NCBI RefSeq assembly: GCF_046592965.1
Contig: NZ_JBISBV010000001.1
Coordinates: forward strand, 372,001 to 436,000
DNA length: 64,000 nucleotides
Direction of reading: 5' to 3'
From: Marivita sp046592965
GTDB taxonomy: Bacteria; Pseudomonadota; Alphaproteobacteria; Rhodobacterales; Rhodobacteraceae
In this document: in pieces, positions 9,397 to 17,341 of the stretch
Layout: every line of letters begins with the position of its first letter
Position numbering within the stretch: the first letter of the stretch is position 1
Translations under genes and position numbers: made by a program
Notes under the pieces: model-generated
The model's database searches: none
Seen by the model: the letters and a program-made list of their open reading frames with translations, nothing else
Told to the model about the DNA's origin: nothing

Positions 9397-10749
9397 TCAG
9401 GCTCTTTCAAATCCACGCTGGATTTCCCAGTCGGTCACGGCGGCGTCGAACATTTCCTGTTCGACCTCGGCGCAGCGCGTGTAGTGGTCGATCACATCGT
9501 CGCCCATCGCCTTGCGCAACATCCTGGATGAGCGCAACGTTTCAGTGGCGGCGCGCAGCGTGTTGGGGATTTCGGGAATTTCCGTCATGTTGTAAACATC
9601 GCCCGTGACAGGCGCGTCGAGCGACAGCTTTTCTTCCATCCCGGCAAGACCGGCGGCAAGCTGGGCGGCGCAGGCGAGATAGGGGTTGATGTCAGAGCCG
9701 GGGATGCGGCACTCGATCCTCACACCCTTGGTGCCGTCGCCGACAAGCCGATAGCCTGCTGTGCGGTTGTCGACCGACCACGCGATCTTGGTGGGCGCGA
9801 ACGTGCCCGGCAAAAAGCGTTTGTAGCTGTTGACGTAGGGCGCCATGAAAACCGTCATGTCGGGCGCATATTTGACCAGCCCGGCGACATAGGATTTCAT
9901 CGTGTCCGACATGTTGAGCTTTGCGTCGGCGTCGTAAAAGACGTTTTCGCCATCCTTGAACAGCGATTGGTGAATATGGGCGGCGCTGCCCACCTTGTCG
10001 GCGCGCCACTTCGGCATGAAGGTCACCGCATGGCCCTGCATATGGGCGATTTCCTTGACCGCGTGTTTGGCGATGGTGTGATTGTCGGCGCAGGCCAGCC
10101 CATCGGCATAGCGGATATTCAATTCGCCCTGTCCGGTCTCGGCCTCGCCCTTGGTGTTTTCAACCGGCACACCGGCCGCGACCAGATGGTTGCGCACCGG
10201 GCGCATCACGTGTTCTTCGCGGGTTGTCTGGAGGATGTTGTAATCCTCGTTAAAGCCGCTGATCGGGGCCAGTTTGCGGTAGCCGCCCTTGCGAATTGCA
10301 TCGAAGCTCTTTTCGAACAGGAAAAACTCCAGTTCAGTCGCCATCATCGGGACCAGCCCAATGTCGCTCAGGCGGGCGATCTGGGCCTTGAGGATCTGGC
10401 GCGGCGAGTGTGGAACAGGTTTGTGCGTCGTGTGATCCATCATGTCACAGAGCACCATTGCGGTGCCCTCAAGCCACGGGACCGGGCGCAGGGTGTCGAG
10501 GTCGGGCTTCATCACATAGTCGCCGTATCCGGCTTCCCAGCTGGTCGATTTATAGCCGTCAGGTGTGTTCATTTCCAGATCGGTGGCCAGCAGGTAATTG
10601 CAGCAATGCGTTTCTTTCCACGCGCTTCCCAGAAAGTTCGAGACGTGAAACCGCTTGCCCATGAGGCGGCCCTGCATGTCGACAAGGCACACAAGAACGG
10701 TATCAATCTCACCGCTTTCGGCTTTGGCTCTCAGATCGTCTAGGGTCAT
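9397..10749 (-). CDS. Glutamine synthetase-like gamma-glutamyl ligase
   Basis: This 450-aa glutamine synthetase fold starts MTLDDLRAKAESGEIDTVLV, with a conserved LVDMQGRLMGKR beta-grasp segment. The catalytic domain has AAHIHQSLF (canonical GSGMHCHQSL) and RIECRIPGSDINPYLA (canonical RSPDPAANPYLA). These changes from true GlnA match the PuuA/IpuC group, which joins glutamate to an amine using ATP. Context (ALDH, ADH, amidohydrolase, TRAP transporter) supports amine catabolism rather than ammonia assimilation. A 10-bp perfect hairpin separates it from the upstream TRAP binding protein. Confidence 0.8.
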   Translation of the reverse strand: MTLDDLRAKAESGEIDTVLVCLVDMQGRLMGKRFHVSNFLGSAWKETHCCNYLLATDLEMNTPDGYKSTSWEAGYGDYVMKPDLDTLRPVPWLEGTAMVLCDMMDHTTHKPVPHSPRQILKAQIARLSDIGLVPMMATELEFFLFEKSFDAIRKGGYRKLAPISGFNEDYNILQTTREEHVMRPVRNHLVAAGVPVENTKGEAETGQGELNIRYADGLACADNHTIAKHAVKEIAHMQGHAVTFMPKWRADKVGSAAHIHQSLFKDGENVFYDADAKLNMSDTMKSYVAGLVKYAPDMTVFMAPYVNSYKRFLPGTFAPTKIAWSVDNRTAGYRLVGDGTKGVRIECRIPGSDINPYLACAAQLAAGLAGMEEKLSLDAPVTGDVYNMTEIPEIPNTLRAATETLRSSRMLRKAMGDDVIDHYTRCAEVEQEMFDAAVTDWEIQRGFERA

Positions 10750-10774
10750 CTTTGCCTCCCGGCGTGGTCTGGGT

Positions 10775-10800
10775 GCCCAACTCCTTGCACGGAGTTGGGC
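10775..10800. repeat. Perfect intercistronic hairpin between TRAP binding-protein gene and ligase gene
   Basis: GCCCAACTCC and GGAGTTGGGC are exact complements around a 6-base loop. On the transcribed minus strand no T-run follows, so it is more likely an mRNA-stabilising or attenuating stem than a full terminator. On the plus strand a T-rich run does follow. Confidence 0.6.
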
Positions 10801-10815
10801 GTTTCTTTTGTCAGG

Positions 10816-11853
10816 TCAATCGAACGTATAGGGCGCACCGGCCTGGTTGATGACGCCGTTATAGTCACGGAAGATGTTGATGATCTTCTGATGCACTTCG
10901 CCTTCCTGGGCAATCTCGTCCCAGAATTCGATAGCGGCGTTTTCGACCTCTTTCCACTCGTTTGCAGGCACCTGGCGCAAGGCCAGTTTCTCGCCATTGG
11001 CGCGCAAGGCCGCTTCGCCACCCCAGTACCACTGATTGCGGTAGGTGTGGCCTGCTTCGGTCGCGGCCATGACCAGTGATTTGAGATGGTCCGGCAGCTC
11101 CGCCCAGCGCCCTTGGTTGACAAACCAGGATCCGATCCAGGCGCCGGAGATGTTGTTGGTCAGGAAATAATCGGTCACATCGGCCCAGCCGACGGTGTAA
11201 TCCTCGGTAATGCCCGACCAAGCCATGCCGTCAAGCTCGCCGGTCTGCACCGCGACCTCGGCATCCTCGTAAGGGATGTTCACCGGCACCACGCCGAACT
11301 TTGACAGGAAGCGCCCGGCGGTGGGGAAGGTGTAGAGCTTCAACCCGTCCAGATCGGCAACCGAGGTGATTTCCTTCTTGGTGTTGAAGTTGCACGGATC
11401 CTGCCCTGCGGCGGAGAGCCATTTGACCCCGACCTTGGCGTATTCCTCGTCCCAGATCTCGGACAACCCGTACTGGTTGAAGAGCACCGGCACGTCGAGA
11501 ATGTGCTTGGTCGCAAACGGGAAATAGCCGCCGAACACGCGCAAGGGCGTGGGCGAGGCCATTGAATCGTCGTCGGAATGCACGCCGTCGATGGTGCCGC
11601 GTTGCAGCGCCTGGAACAGCTCTCCAGTTGGTACGATCTGGTCGGCGTAGAACAGTTCGACCTCAAGCTCGCCGTTGGAATTGGCGTTGATATAGTCGAT
11701 GGCCGGTTTGGTGACGTGTTCGCCCAAGGCCGAACCGGCATAGGTTTGAAAGCGCCACTTGATCGCGTCCTGCGCCCGGACGATGCCGGGGCTGGCAAGG
11801 GTGGCGGCACCGGCGATGCCGGCGGATGTCAGGAATGTGCGTCTTGTCGTCAT
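10816..11853 (-). CDS. dctP: TRAP transporter periplasmic solute-binding protein (DctP type)
   Basis: The 345-aa product begins MTTRRTFLTSAGIAGAATL, a Tat-like signal with twin Arg at residues 4-5, and probably ends its signal after VRA. The mature part is a DctP fold (WRFQTYAGSALGEHVTKPAI, DGLKLYTFPTAGRFLSKFG). It should capture the substrate in the periplasm and hand it to DctQM. ATG 11853 has a strong GGAGGAG upstream, while a longer frame lacks this. It is encoded after dctM and before the ligase. TRAP substrates are usually carboxylates or sulfonates, which does not fit a simple amine, so the real ligand may carry an acid group. Confidence 0.85.
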   Translation of the reverse strand: MTTRRTFLTSAGIAGAATLASPGIVRAQDAIKWRFQTYAGSALGEHVTKPAIDYINANSNGELEVELFYADQIVPTGELFQALQRGTIDGVHSDDDSMASPTPLRVFGGYFPFATKHILDVPVLFNQYGLSEIWDEEYAKVGVKWLSAAGQDPCNFNTKKEITSVADLDGLKLYTFPTAGRFLSKFGVVPVNIPYEDAEVAVQTGELDGMAWSGITEDYTVGWADVTDYFLTNNISGAWIGSWFVNQGRWAELPDHLKSLVMAATEAGHTYRNQWYWGGEAALRANGEKLALRQVPANEWKEVENAAIEFWDEIAQEGEVHQKIINIFRDYNGVINQAGAPYTFD

Positions 11854-11906
11854 TTTGGTCTCCTCCGTTGGGTTTGGGTTGATGCTCCTTGATCGGAGTC
11901 TTGGGG

Positions 11907-13232
11907 TTAGTTCCCGTAGATGTAATTTGGCAGCCAAAGCGCAATTTGTGGAAAGATCATGATAACGGTCAAGGCTCCCACCATGACCAGCACGAACGGA
12001 ATGATGGATGCATAGATGTCGCGCAGCCCGATTTCCGGCGGTGCCATCGCGCGCATCAGAAACAGGTTATAGCCAAACGGCGGGGTCATATAGGCGATCT
12101 GCGTGGTGATCGTGTAAAGGATACCATACCAGATCAGATCGAACCCAAGCGCGCCTGCCAGCGGCACGTAAAGCGGCGCAACGATCACCAGCATCGCGGT
12201 GTCGTCAAGGAACGTGCCCATGACGATAAAGCTGAGCTGCATCAGGATCAGGATCACCCAGGGGTTCAACGCCAGCTTTTCGGTGAACAGGCTCTCAATC
12301 GCCTTGACCGCGCCCAGCCCGTCAAACACCGCGCCGAAGGCGAGCGCGGCAAGGATGATCCACATGAACATGCACGAGATGCCGAGCGTGTTGCGCACGG
12401 TGTTCTCGAACACTTCCCGCGTCATGCGCCCCTTGAGCACCGCCGCCATGAACGCCGCAATCGCGCCGATGGCAGAGCTTTCGACAAGCGAGGTCCAGCC
12501 GTTCACGAAGGGCACCATCATGATGAAAAAGATCGCCAGCGGCAGCAGTCCGGCACGCAGCAGGCGGAGTTTCTCCTTCATCGGGATATCGCGCTCGTCC
12601 GCTGGCAAAACCGGCCCCAGCGCCGGGTTCAGCTTGCAGCGCACCACGATGTAGATCACGAACATCGTCGCCATCATCAGCCCCGGAATGACTCCCGCGA
12701 GCCAAAGCTGGCCCACCGGTTGACGCGCGATCATCGCATAAAGCACCAGCACCACCGACGGCGGCACGAGGATGCCCAAAGACGATCCCGCCTGTATCAC
12801 CCCGGTGACCATGCGCTTGTCGTATCCCCGCCTGAGAAGTTCGGGCAGGGCGATTGTCGCGCCGATGGCCATGCCTGCCACGGACAGCCCGTTCATCGCA
12901 GAGATCAGCACCATCAACCCGATCGTGCCCACGGCCAGACCGCCGGACAGCCCGCCCATCCAGACGTGGAACATCTTGTAAAGATCGTCGGCAATGCGGC
13001 TTTCGCTGAGGACGTAGCCCATGAAGATGAACATCGGCAGCGTCAGCAGCGGATACCATTTCATCAGCTTCATCGCCGCCGAAAAGCCAAGATCGTATCC
13101 GCCGCGATCCCCCCAGAGGAAAAACGCGGCCACGACGGCAACAAAGCCGATCGCACCGAACACCCGTTGTCCGGTGAGCAGCATCAGCATCATCGTCGAG
13201 AACATCAGGATCGCGATCAATTCGTAGGACAT
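11907..13232 (-). CDS. dctM: TRAP transporter large permease (DctM)
   Basis: The 441-aa inner-membrane protein has about 12 hydrophobic segments (MSYELIAILMFSTMMLMLLT at the start). It has the usual DctM features GLSVAGMAIGATIALPELLR and MVTGVIQAGSSLGILVPPSV. It carries the substrate with Na or H gradient energy. Its ATG overlaps the dctQ stop (ATGA), so the two are coupled. A 53-bp gap separates it from dctP. Confidence 0.9.
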   Translation of the reverse strand: MSYELIAILMFSTMMLMLLTGQRVFGAIGFVAVVAAFFLWGDRGGYDLGFSAAMKLMKWYPLLTLPMFIFMGYVLSESRIADDLYKMFHVWMGGLSGGLAVGTIGLMVLISAMNGLSVAGMAIGATIALPELLRRGYDKRMVTGVIQAGSSLGILVPPSVVLVLYAMIARQPVGQLWLAGVIPGLMMATMFVIYIVVRCKLNPALGPVLPADERDIPMKEKLRLLRAGLLPLAIFFIMMVPFVNGWTSLVESSAIGAIAAFMAAVLKGRMTREVFENTVRNTLGISCMFMWIILAALAFGAVFDGLGAVKAIESLFTEKLALNPWVILILMQLSFIVMGTFLDDTAMLVIVAPLYVPLAGALGFDLIWYGILYTITTQIAYMTPPFGYNLFLMRAMAPPEIGLRDIYASIIPFVLVMVGALTVIMIFPQIALWLPNYIYGN

Positions 13233-13813
13233 CAGAGCTTGGCTCCCATGTCGTAACCCTTGATGCGCAGGATGTCCTTGCACAGCTCCGACAGCGCTTG
13301 CAGCAGCATCAGGAAGATGCCCACCACCATGATGACCTTGATCGGCCAGAGGTAGGGCCGCCACGATGTCGGGCTGCGCTCCATGAAGCCGAGCTCGCTT
13401 TCGCCGGTGAGGAAGCCTGCGAAAAAGCTGATCGGTTCGGAGCCGAAATAGCCGAAGGAATAGGCGGTCGAGGCGATACCGCCATAGAGCAGAAACAGCA
13501 GATAGATGAGCAGGAAGAATACGGTGACCGCATCAATCGCCGCTTTGCGCCGGGTCGACATTTCGCCGTAGATCAGATCCATGCGCACATTCGATCCCAT
13601 CTGGATCGAATAGGGTCCGCCCAGAATGTAATAGGCCACCATGGCGAACTGCGCCATTTCCAGCGTCCAGAGCGTCGGTACGAAGAACGCCTTGGAGATC
13701 GATGACCAGAGCAGGATGCCCATCATCACGAAGATGCCGTACATCACGATCCGCCCGATGAGGTGATTGACCGGATCAACCGCCGCGACAAAGCCCTTCA
13801 TCGCGCGGATCAT
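13232..13813 (-). CDS. dctQ: TRAP transporter small permease (DctQ)
   Basis: The 193-aa protein has four predicted membrane helices and the DctQ pattern WTLEMAQFAMVAYYILGGPY followed by a conserved MDLIYG region. It pairs with DctM in the membrane. The start overlaps the upstream amidohydrolase stop by 4 bp, and its stop overlaps the dctM start, so amidohydrolase-dctQ-dctM is translationally coupled. Confidence 0.85.
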   Translation of the reverse strand: MIRAMKGFVAAVDPVNHLIGRIVMYGIFVMMGILLWSSISKAFFVPTLWTLEMAQFAMVAYYILGGPYSIQMGSNVRMDLIYGEMSTRRKAAIDAVTVFFLLIYLLFLLYGGIASTAYSFGYFGSEPISFFAGFLTGESELGFMERSPTSWRPYLWPIKVIMVVGIFLMLLQALSELCKDILRIKGYDMGAKL

Positions 13814-14589
13814 TGCGCCGCCTCGCGGTTGAGGGCGCGTGTCAGCATGTCGCTCAGGAGTGTGGCGAACCGGGACACGCCTGCCGGGTCGGAGATGAGA
13901 TCGTTGCGCACCTCGATCATGACGTTTTGCAACCCGCGCGCGATGCCGTGTTCGCGCAAGGTGTGGGTGACGCCATCGGTCACGGAATACGGCGCATTCA
14001 ATCGTGCATCCAGGTCTTCGGGTGCCGCTCTCAGCATCGCGAGGGCGAGCGTGTCATCGCTGTCATGCAACAGGCCAAGCTCCACATCGCGCGGCTCTCC
14101 GAACCAGACCGGCGTGAAGGAATGGACGGTGACAAGCGCGGGCGGGGTCGCAAACCCGTCAAGCGTGGCGCGCAGCAGATTGCGGAACGGGTCATACACC
14201 TCGCAGATTCGCGCGGCGCGTTCGGTCTCGGTCAGGTTCAGATTGCCCGGCACGTCGATGGCTTCCGATTTTTCGGGGATCGCCGCGGTCGCGCTGGGTG
14301 GACGATTGCAATCATAAACCAGCCGCGAGACGCGCGAGGCAACAAGAGGAGCATCCAGCCTGTCAGCCAGTGCCACCGCCAGATCACGACCGCCGATATC
14401 CCATGCAGCGTGGCTTTCACGGTGCTCCGGGGCGACCCCCAGATGGTTTACGGAAGCCGGGAAAAACGCGCTCGCGTGCTCGCACACGAGGCAGATCGGC
14501 GCCGTGCCGTCGGGGTTTATCACCTCCGCAGCGGGGCCTTCGTCCTCCCCCAGAACCTTATGACTTGCCTTGATGCTCACGCACCGCAT
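13810..14589 (-). CDS. N-formylglutamate amidohydrolase family protein
   Basis: The roughly 259-aa product has family motifs CLVCEHASAFFP, HAAWDIGGRDLA, SRLVYDCNRPP, VTVHSFTPVW and MIEVRNDLI, whose acidic and His residues would hold zinc. HutG-type members split N-formylglutamate; here, without hut genes, it may cleave the glutamyl amide made by the ligase or another N-acyl amino acid. It is the first gene of the operon and divergent from rpiR. The start is uncertain: ATG 14589 is chosen, a TTG at 14616 is also possible, and neither has a good ribosome site. Confidence 0.75.
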   Translation of the reverse strand: MRCVSIKASHKVLGEDEGPAAEVINPDGTAPICLVCEHASAFFPASVNHLGVAPEHRESHAAWDIGGRDLAVALADRLDAPLVASRVSRLVYDCNRPPSATAAIPEKSEAIDVPGNLNLTETERAARICEVYDPFRNLLRATLDGFATPPALVTVHSFTPVWFGEPRDVELGLLHDSDDTLALAMLRAAPEDLDARLNAPYSVTDGVTHTLREHGIARGLQNVMIEVRNDLISDPAGVSRFATLLSDMLTRALNREAAQ

Positions 14590-14683
14590 TAGGCGCAGGG
14601 GTTTGCCACCTGTCAAGAAAGTTCGTTGAATTTTGTACCAACATTTCCTATGCTGTAACGAATTCTACAAAGCGAGCCGCGCA
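14590..14683. promoter_or_regulatory. Divergent promoter region of catabolic operon and RpiR regulator
   Basis: Only 94 bp separates the two divergent genes, so both promoters and the likely RpiR operator are here. TGTA-N8-TACA at 14654-14669 is an inverted repeat, and TTGTA (14634 area) with TACAA (14666-14670) gives a second, wider symmetry. These are candidates only. Confidence 0.4.
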
Positions 14684-15553
14684 ATGCCCAAACCCCTTTC
14701 GGTCCGGGACCGTCTGCACGATCAGGCCGGGGCTCTGACACCGGCAGAGCGGCAATTGACCAGTGTTTTGATGCGCGACTATCCAGTGGGAGGGCTGCAA
14801 TCCATCACCCGCATCGCGGACGCGGCCGGGGTATCGACGCCGACTGTGATCCGCCTCGCCCGCAAGCTTGGCTTCGATGGTTTTCCAGAGTTGCAATCGG
14901 CCATGCGCGACGAGGCGTCGGCGCAGTTCAAGACCCCCATCGGCAAGCGTGAGGGTTGGGGCGATGCCAAGCCGGGATCGGCGGCATTCAAGGCATTTGC
15001 CGAGGCGGTGTTCGACAATCTCAGCCGCACCATCGACCGGCTCGAACCCAATACGCTGGACGCGATTGCGGGTGTTCTTGCCGATGCGCGGCGCCCCTTA
15101 TTTCTCTCTGGCGGCCGTATCACGCGCTCGAATGCGGACTACCTTTTCAATCATCTCCAGATCATCCGCCCTTCGGTCACGCTGCTGGGGGGCTCGCCGA
15201 ATGTCTGGCCGCAATACATTCTGGACATGGACCGTGCGGCGGTCTTGATCCTGTTCGACATCCGCCGCTACGAGCGCGATCTGGAACGTTTGGCGGAACT
15301 GGCCAAGGAGCGGAAGGCGGAGATTGTTCTGTTCACCGATCAATGGGGCTCGCCGATTTCCCGGCTGGCCGACCATGTGGTCAACGCCATGATCGAGGTG
15401 CCCTCGAACTGGGATTCAACGCTGGCGATCAACCTGATCATCGAGGCCCTGATCGCCGAGGTCCAAACCCGCGTGTCGGAAAGCGCGCGCGACCGGATCG
15501 AGGCGCTGGAAGACATGTTTCAATCGACCCGCATCTTTCGCAAGTCAACCTGA
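14684..15553 (+). CDS. MurR/RpiR family transcriptional regulator
   Basis: The 289-aa regulator has an N-terminal HTH_6 domain (about residues 8-80, ending TPTVIRLARKLGFDGFPEL) and a C-terminal SIS domain (about 120-260, RPLFLSGGRITRSNADYLF). SIS domains usually bind phosphosugars, but RpiR members also control amino-acid and amine pathways. It is divergent from the TRAP/ligase operon and most likely controls it. The ATG at 14684 is preferred over a TTG at 14633. Its last 9 bases overlap the end of the convergent phosphate transporter gene. Confidence 0.85.
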   Translation: MPKPLSVRDRLHDQAGALTPAERQLTSVLMRDYPVGGLQSITRIADAAGVSTPTVIRLARKLGFDGFPELQSAMRDEASAQFKTPIGKREGWGDAKPGSAAFKAFAEAVFDNLSRTIDRLEPNTLDAIAGVLADARRPLFLSGGRITRSNADYLFNHLQIIRPSVTLLGGSPNVWPQYILDMDRAAVLILFDIRRYERDLERLAELAKERKAEIVLFTDQWGSPISRLADHVVNAMIEVPSNWDSTLAINLIIEALIAEVQTRVSESARDRIEALEDMFQSTRIFRKST

Positions 15554-17215
15554 CGCACCGGGCACCGGGTCGTCCGTCAGCCTGCTGTCGAGCAACTGCC
15601 CCTCGCGCCGTAGGATCGGATGCGCCACGGTGACGACCCAGGAGTGCATTTCCTTCAGCGTATAGGCGGTTTCGATATGAACGTCGCTGGAGCCGAAACT
15701 GGCGTCATTGCCCGCACTCAATCGCTTTAGATGCGCCTTGCGGGTCCGGCGTTCGAGCCGCGCCATTTCAGCCTTTTCCTCCAGCAACTGTCGCGCGCCG
15801 ATCAGGTCATTGCTGACCAGAACGCTGGACGCGGTGGACAGGTTCTGGCTCAGTTTCATGTGCAACTCGGACAATTCCGCGAACCCTTCGGGAGAGAATT
15901 GCAGCGCGCGATCCGATTTTTCCCGCGCCAGTTCAAGCAACCGCTTGACCAACAGATCACCCGACGCTTCCAGCGCAATGGCATAATCCACCAGCGCGCG
16001 CAGTTCCCGCTTTTGGTCCTTGGGCATTGCATGGGTCGGCAGATCGGCCGCAAAGACCCGGATGTCGTCAAGCGCCTTGTTCAGCACCTCGTCTTCGTCA
16101 AAGATCGCGGCGGCGCGCAGCGCGTCGTAATTCTGGTAGAGATCCATCAGCGGCGAAAGCATCTCGGAAAGGACATCCGCCATGCGGATCACCTCGCGCC
16201 GCAAACTGGCAAGAGCGCGCACCGGCACATCGGTCGTGCCGGGATCGAGATGCGATTTGTGCAAGGGTTTGGCCGCGTGATCGAAGGGCGCATCGGGTAG
16301 CATGCGATGCAGCAACGACTCCATCGGCACGCCAAGTGCGATCAGCGCCAGGACCGCCACGTTGAACGCGATGTGCACGGCAACGAGCACCTGGCTGTTG
16401 CCGATCGATTGCAATTGCTCCGGAAGGCCGAACATGTCGATGGCGGTTGCCGCAACCAACGCGGCGCTTCCGCGCAGGATCAGGTTGGCCACGGGAATGC
16501 GGCGGGCCACAGGGTCTGAATTTCGGGTCAGCCAGACCGGGATCACGGTCGAGCCGAGGTTGGCGCCCAGAACAATCGATACGCCGGCCGCCAATGGCAG
16601 CGCGCCCAATCCGACCACTGCCACCGTCATCAGAATTGTGGCGACGGAACTGTGCATGATGAACGCCAGCACCGCACCGGTGAGGAAGGCTGTCACAAAG
16701 TCACGTTCGAAATATCCCGCAAGGGCAGGCAAGACCGCGCTGTCTCGGATCGGTTCGACCGCTTCGCGCAAATAGCGCAGGGCAATCAGGATCAACGCGA
16801 TCCCGACAAGCACACGGCCGACCTGTTTCCAGCGTGCAGTGTTGGCCTTGAGAAACACCAATCCGCCAATGGTAAGCAAGACCGGCACGAGCGCTTCGAG
16901 ATGGAACGAAAACAACATGATAAGGATCGCCGATCCGAGGTCGCCCCCAAGCACCATCGCGAGGCCCGGTACGAACCCGATCCCGCCTGAGCCTGCGAAC
17001 CCGGAAACCAACAGCGTCACCGCCGCCGAACTTTGCAGCACCATCGCCATCAATAGACCCGAGGCCATCATCGTCACCGGAGAGCGGGTCTTGCTGACCG
17101 CGCGATGCAACCGGGGTCCGGACGCGCGTTCAATGCCTGTGCGCACCATGCGCACGGCAAACAGCAGCAACAGCACTGCACCGGAGAGTTGGGTCAGAAA
17201 ATAGAGAATTTGCAT
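15545..17215 (-). CDS. Na/Pi cotransporter family protein with PhoU-like C-terminus
   Basis: The 556-aa protein has an N-terminal membrane region with two inverted Na/Pi repeats. The first has VLQSSAAVTLLVSGF; the second reads MHSSVATILMTVAV, with His in place of the usual Gln. The cytoplasmic C-terminal 210 residues are helical and PhoU-like. It resembles YjbB/NptA phosphate exporters or importers. No Shine-Dalgarno sequence is visible before ATG 17215; instead a GTAACC/GGTTAC inverted repeat abuts the start. The 3' end overlaps rpiR by 9 bp in convergent orientation. Confidence 0.85.
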   Translation of the reverse strand: MQILYFLTQLSGAVLLLLFAVRMVRTGIERASGPRLHRAVSKTRSPVTMMASGLLMAMVLQSSAAVTLLVSGFAGSGGIGFVPGLAMVLGGDLGSAILIMLFSFHLEALVPVLLTIGGLVFLKANTARWKQVGRVLVGIALILIALRYLREAVEPIRDSAVLPALAGYFERDFVTAFLTGAVLAFIMHSSVATILMTVAVVGLGALPLAAGVSIVLGANLGSTVIPVWLTRNSDPVARRIPVANLILRGSAALVAATAIDMFGLPEQLQSIGNSQVLVAVHIAFNVAVLALIALGVPMESLLHRMLPDAPFDHAAKPLHKSHLDPGTTDVPVRALASLRREVIRMADVLSEMLSPLMDLYQNYDALRAAAIFDEDEVLNKALDDIRVFAADLPTHAMPKDQKRELRALVDYAIALEASGDLLVKRLLELAREKSDRALQFSPEGFAELSELHMKLSQNLSTASSVLVSNDLIGARQLLEEKAEMARLERRTRKAHLKRLSAGNDASFGSSDVHIETAYTLKEMHSWVVTVAHPILRREGQLLDSRLTDDPVPGASG

Positions 17216-17218
17216 AGC

Positions 17219-17239
17219 GTAACCAGCTTGTCAGGTTAC
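17219..17239. repeat. Inverted repeat directly upstream of Na/Pi transporter start
   Basis: GTAACC (17219-17224) and GGTTAC (17234-17239) are exact complements 9 bases apart, ending 3 bases from the ATG. It could be an operator or an RNA hairpin over the ribosome landing site. Confidence 0.4.
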
Positions 17240-17341
17240 AGTGAGGATTACCGCGCCGCAAGCGGCTCCTCGGGTCGCAAACAATGATGATTATCGGATG
17301 AGACGGCGGTCGCGGGGCAAATCGTGCCCGCGTGTCAGAGC

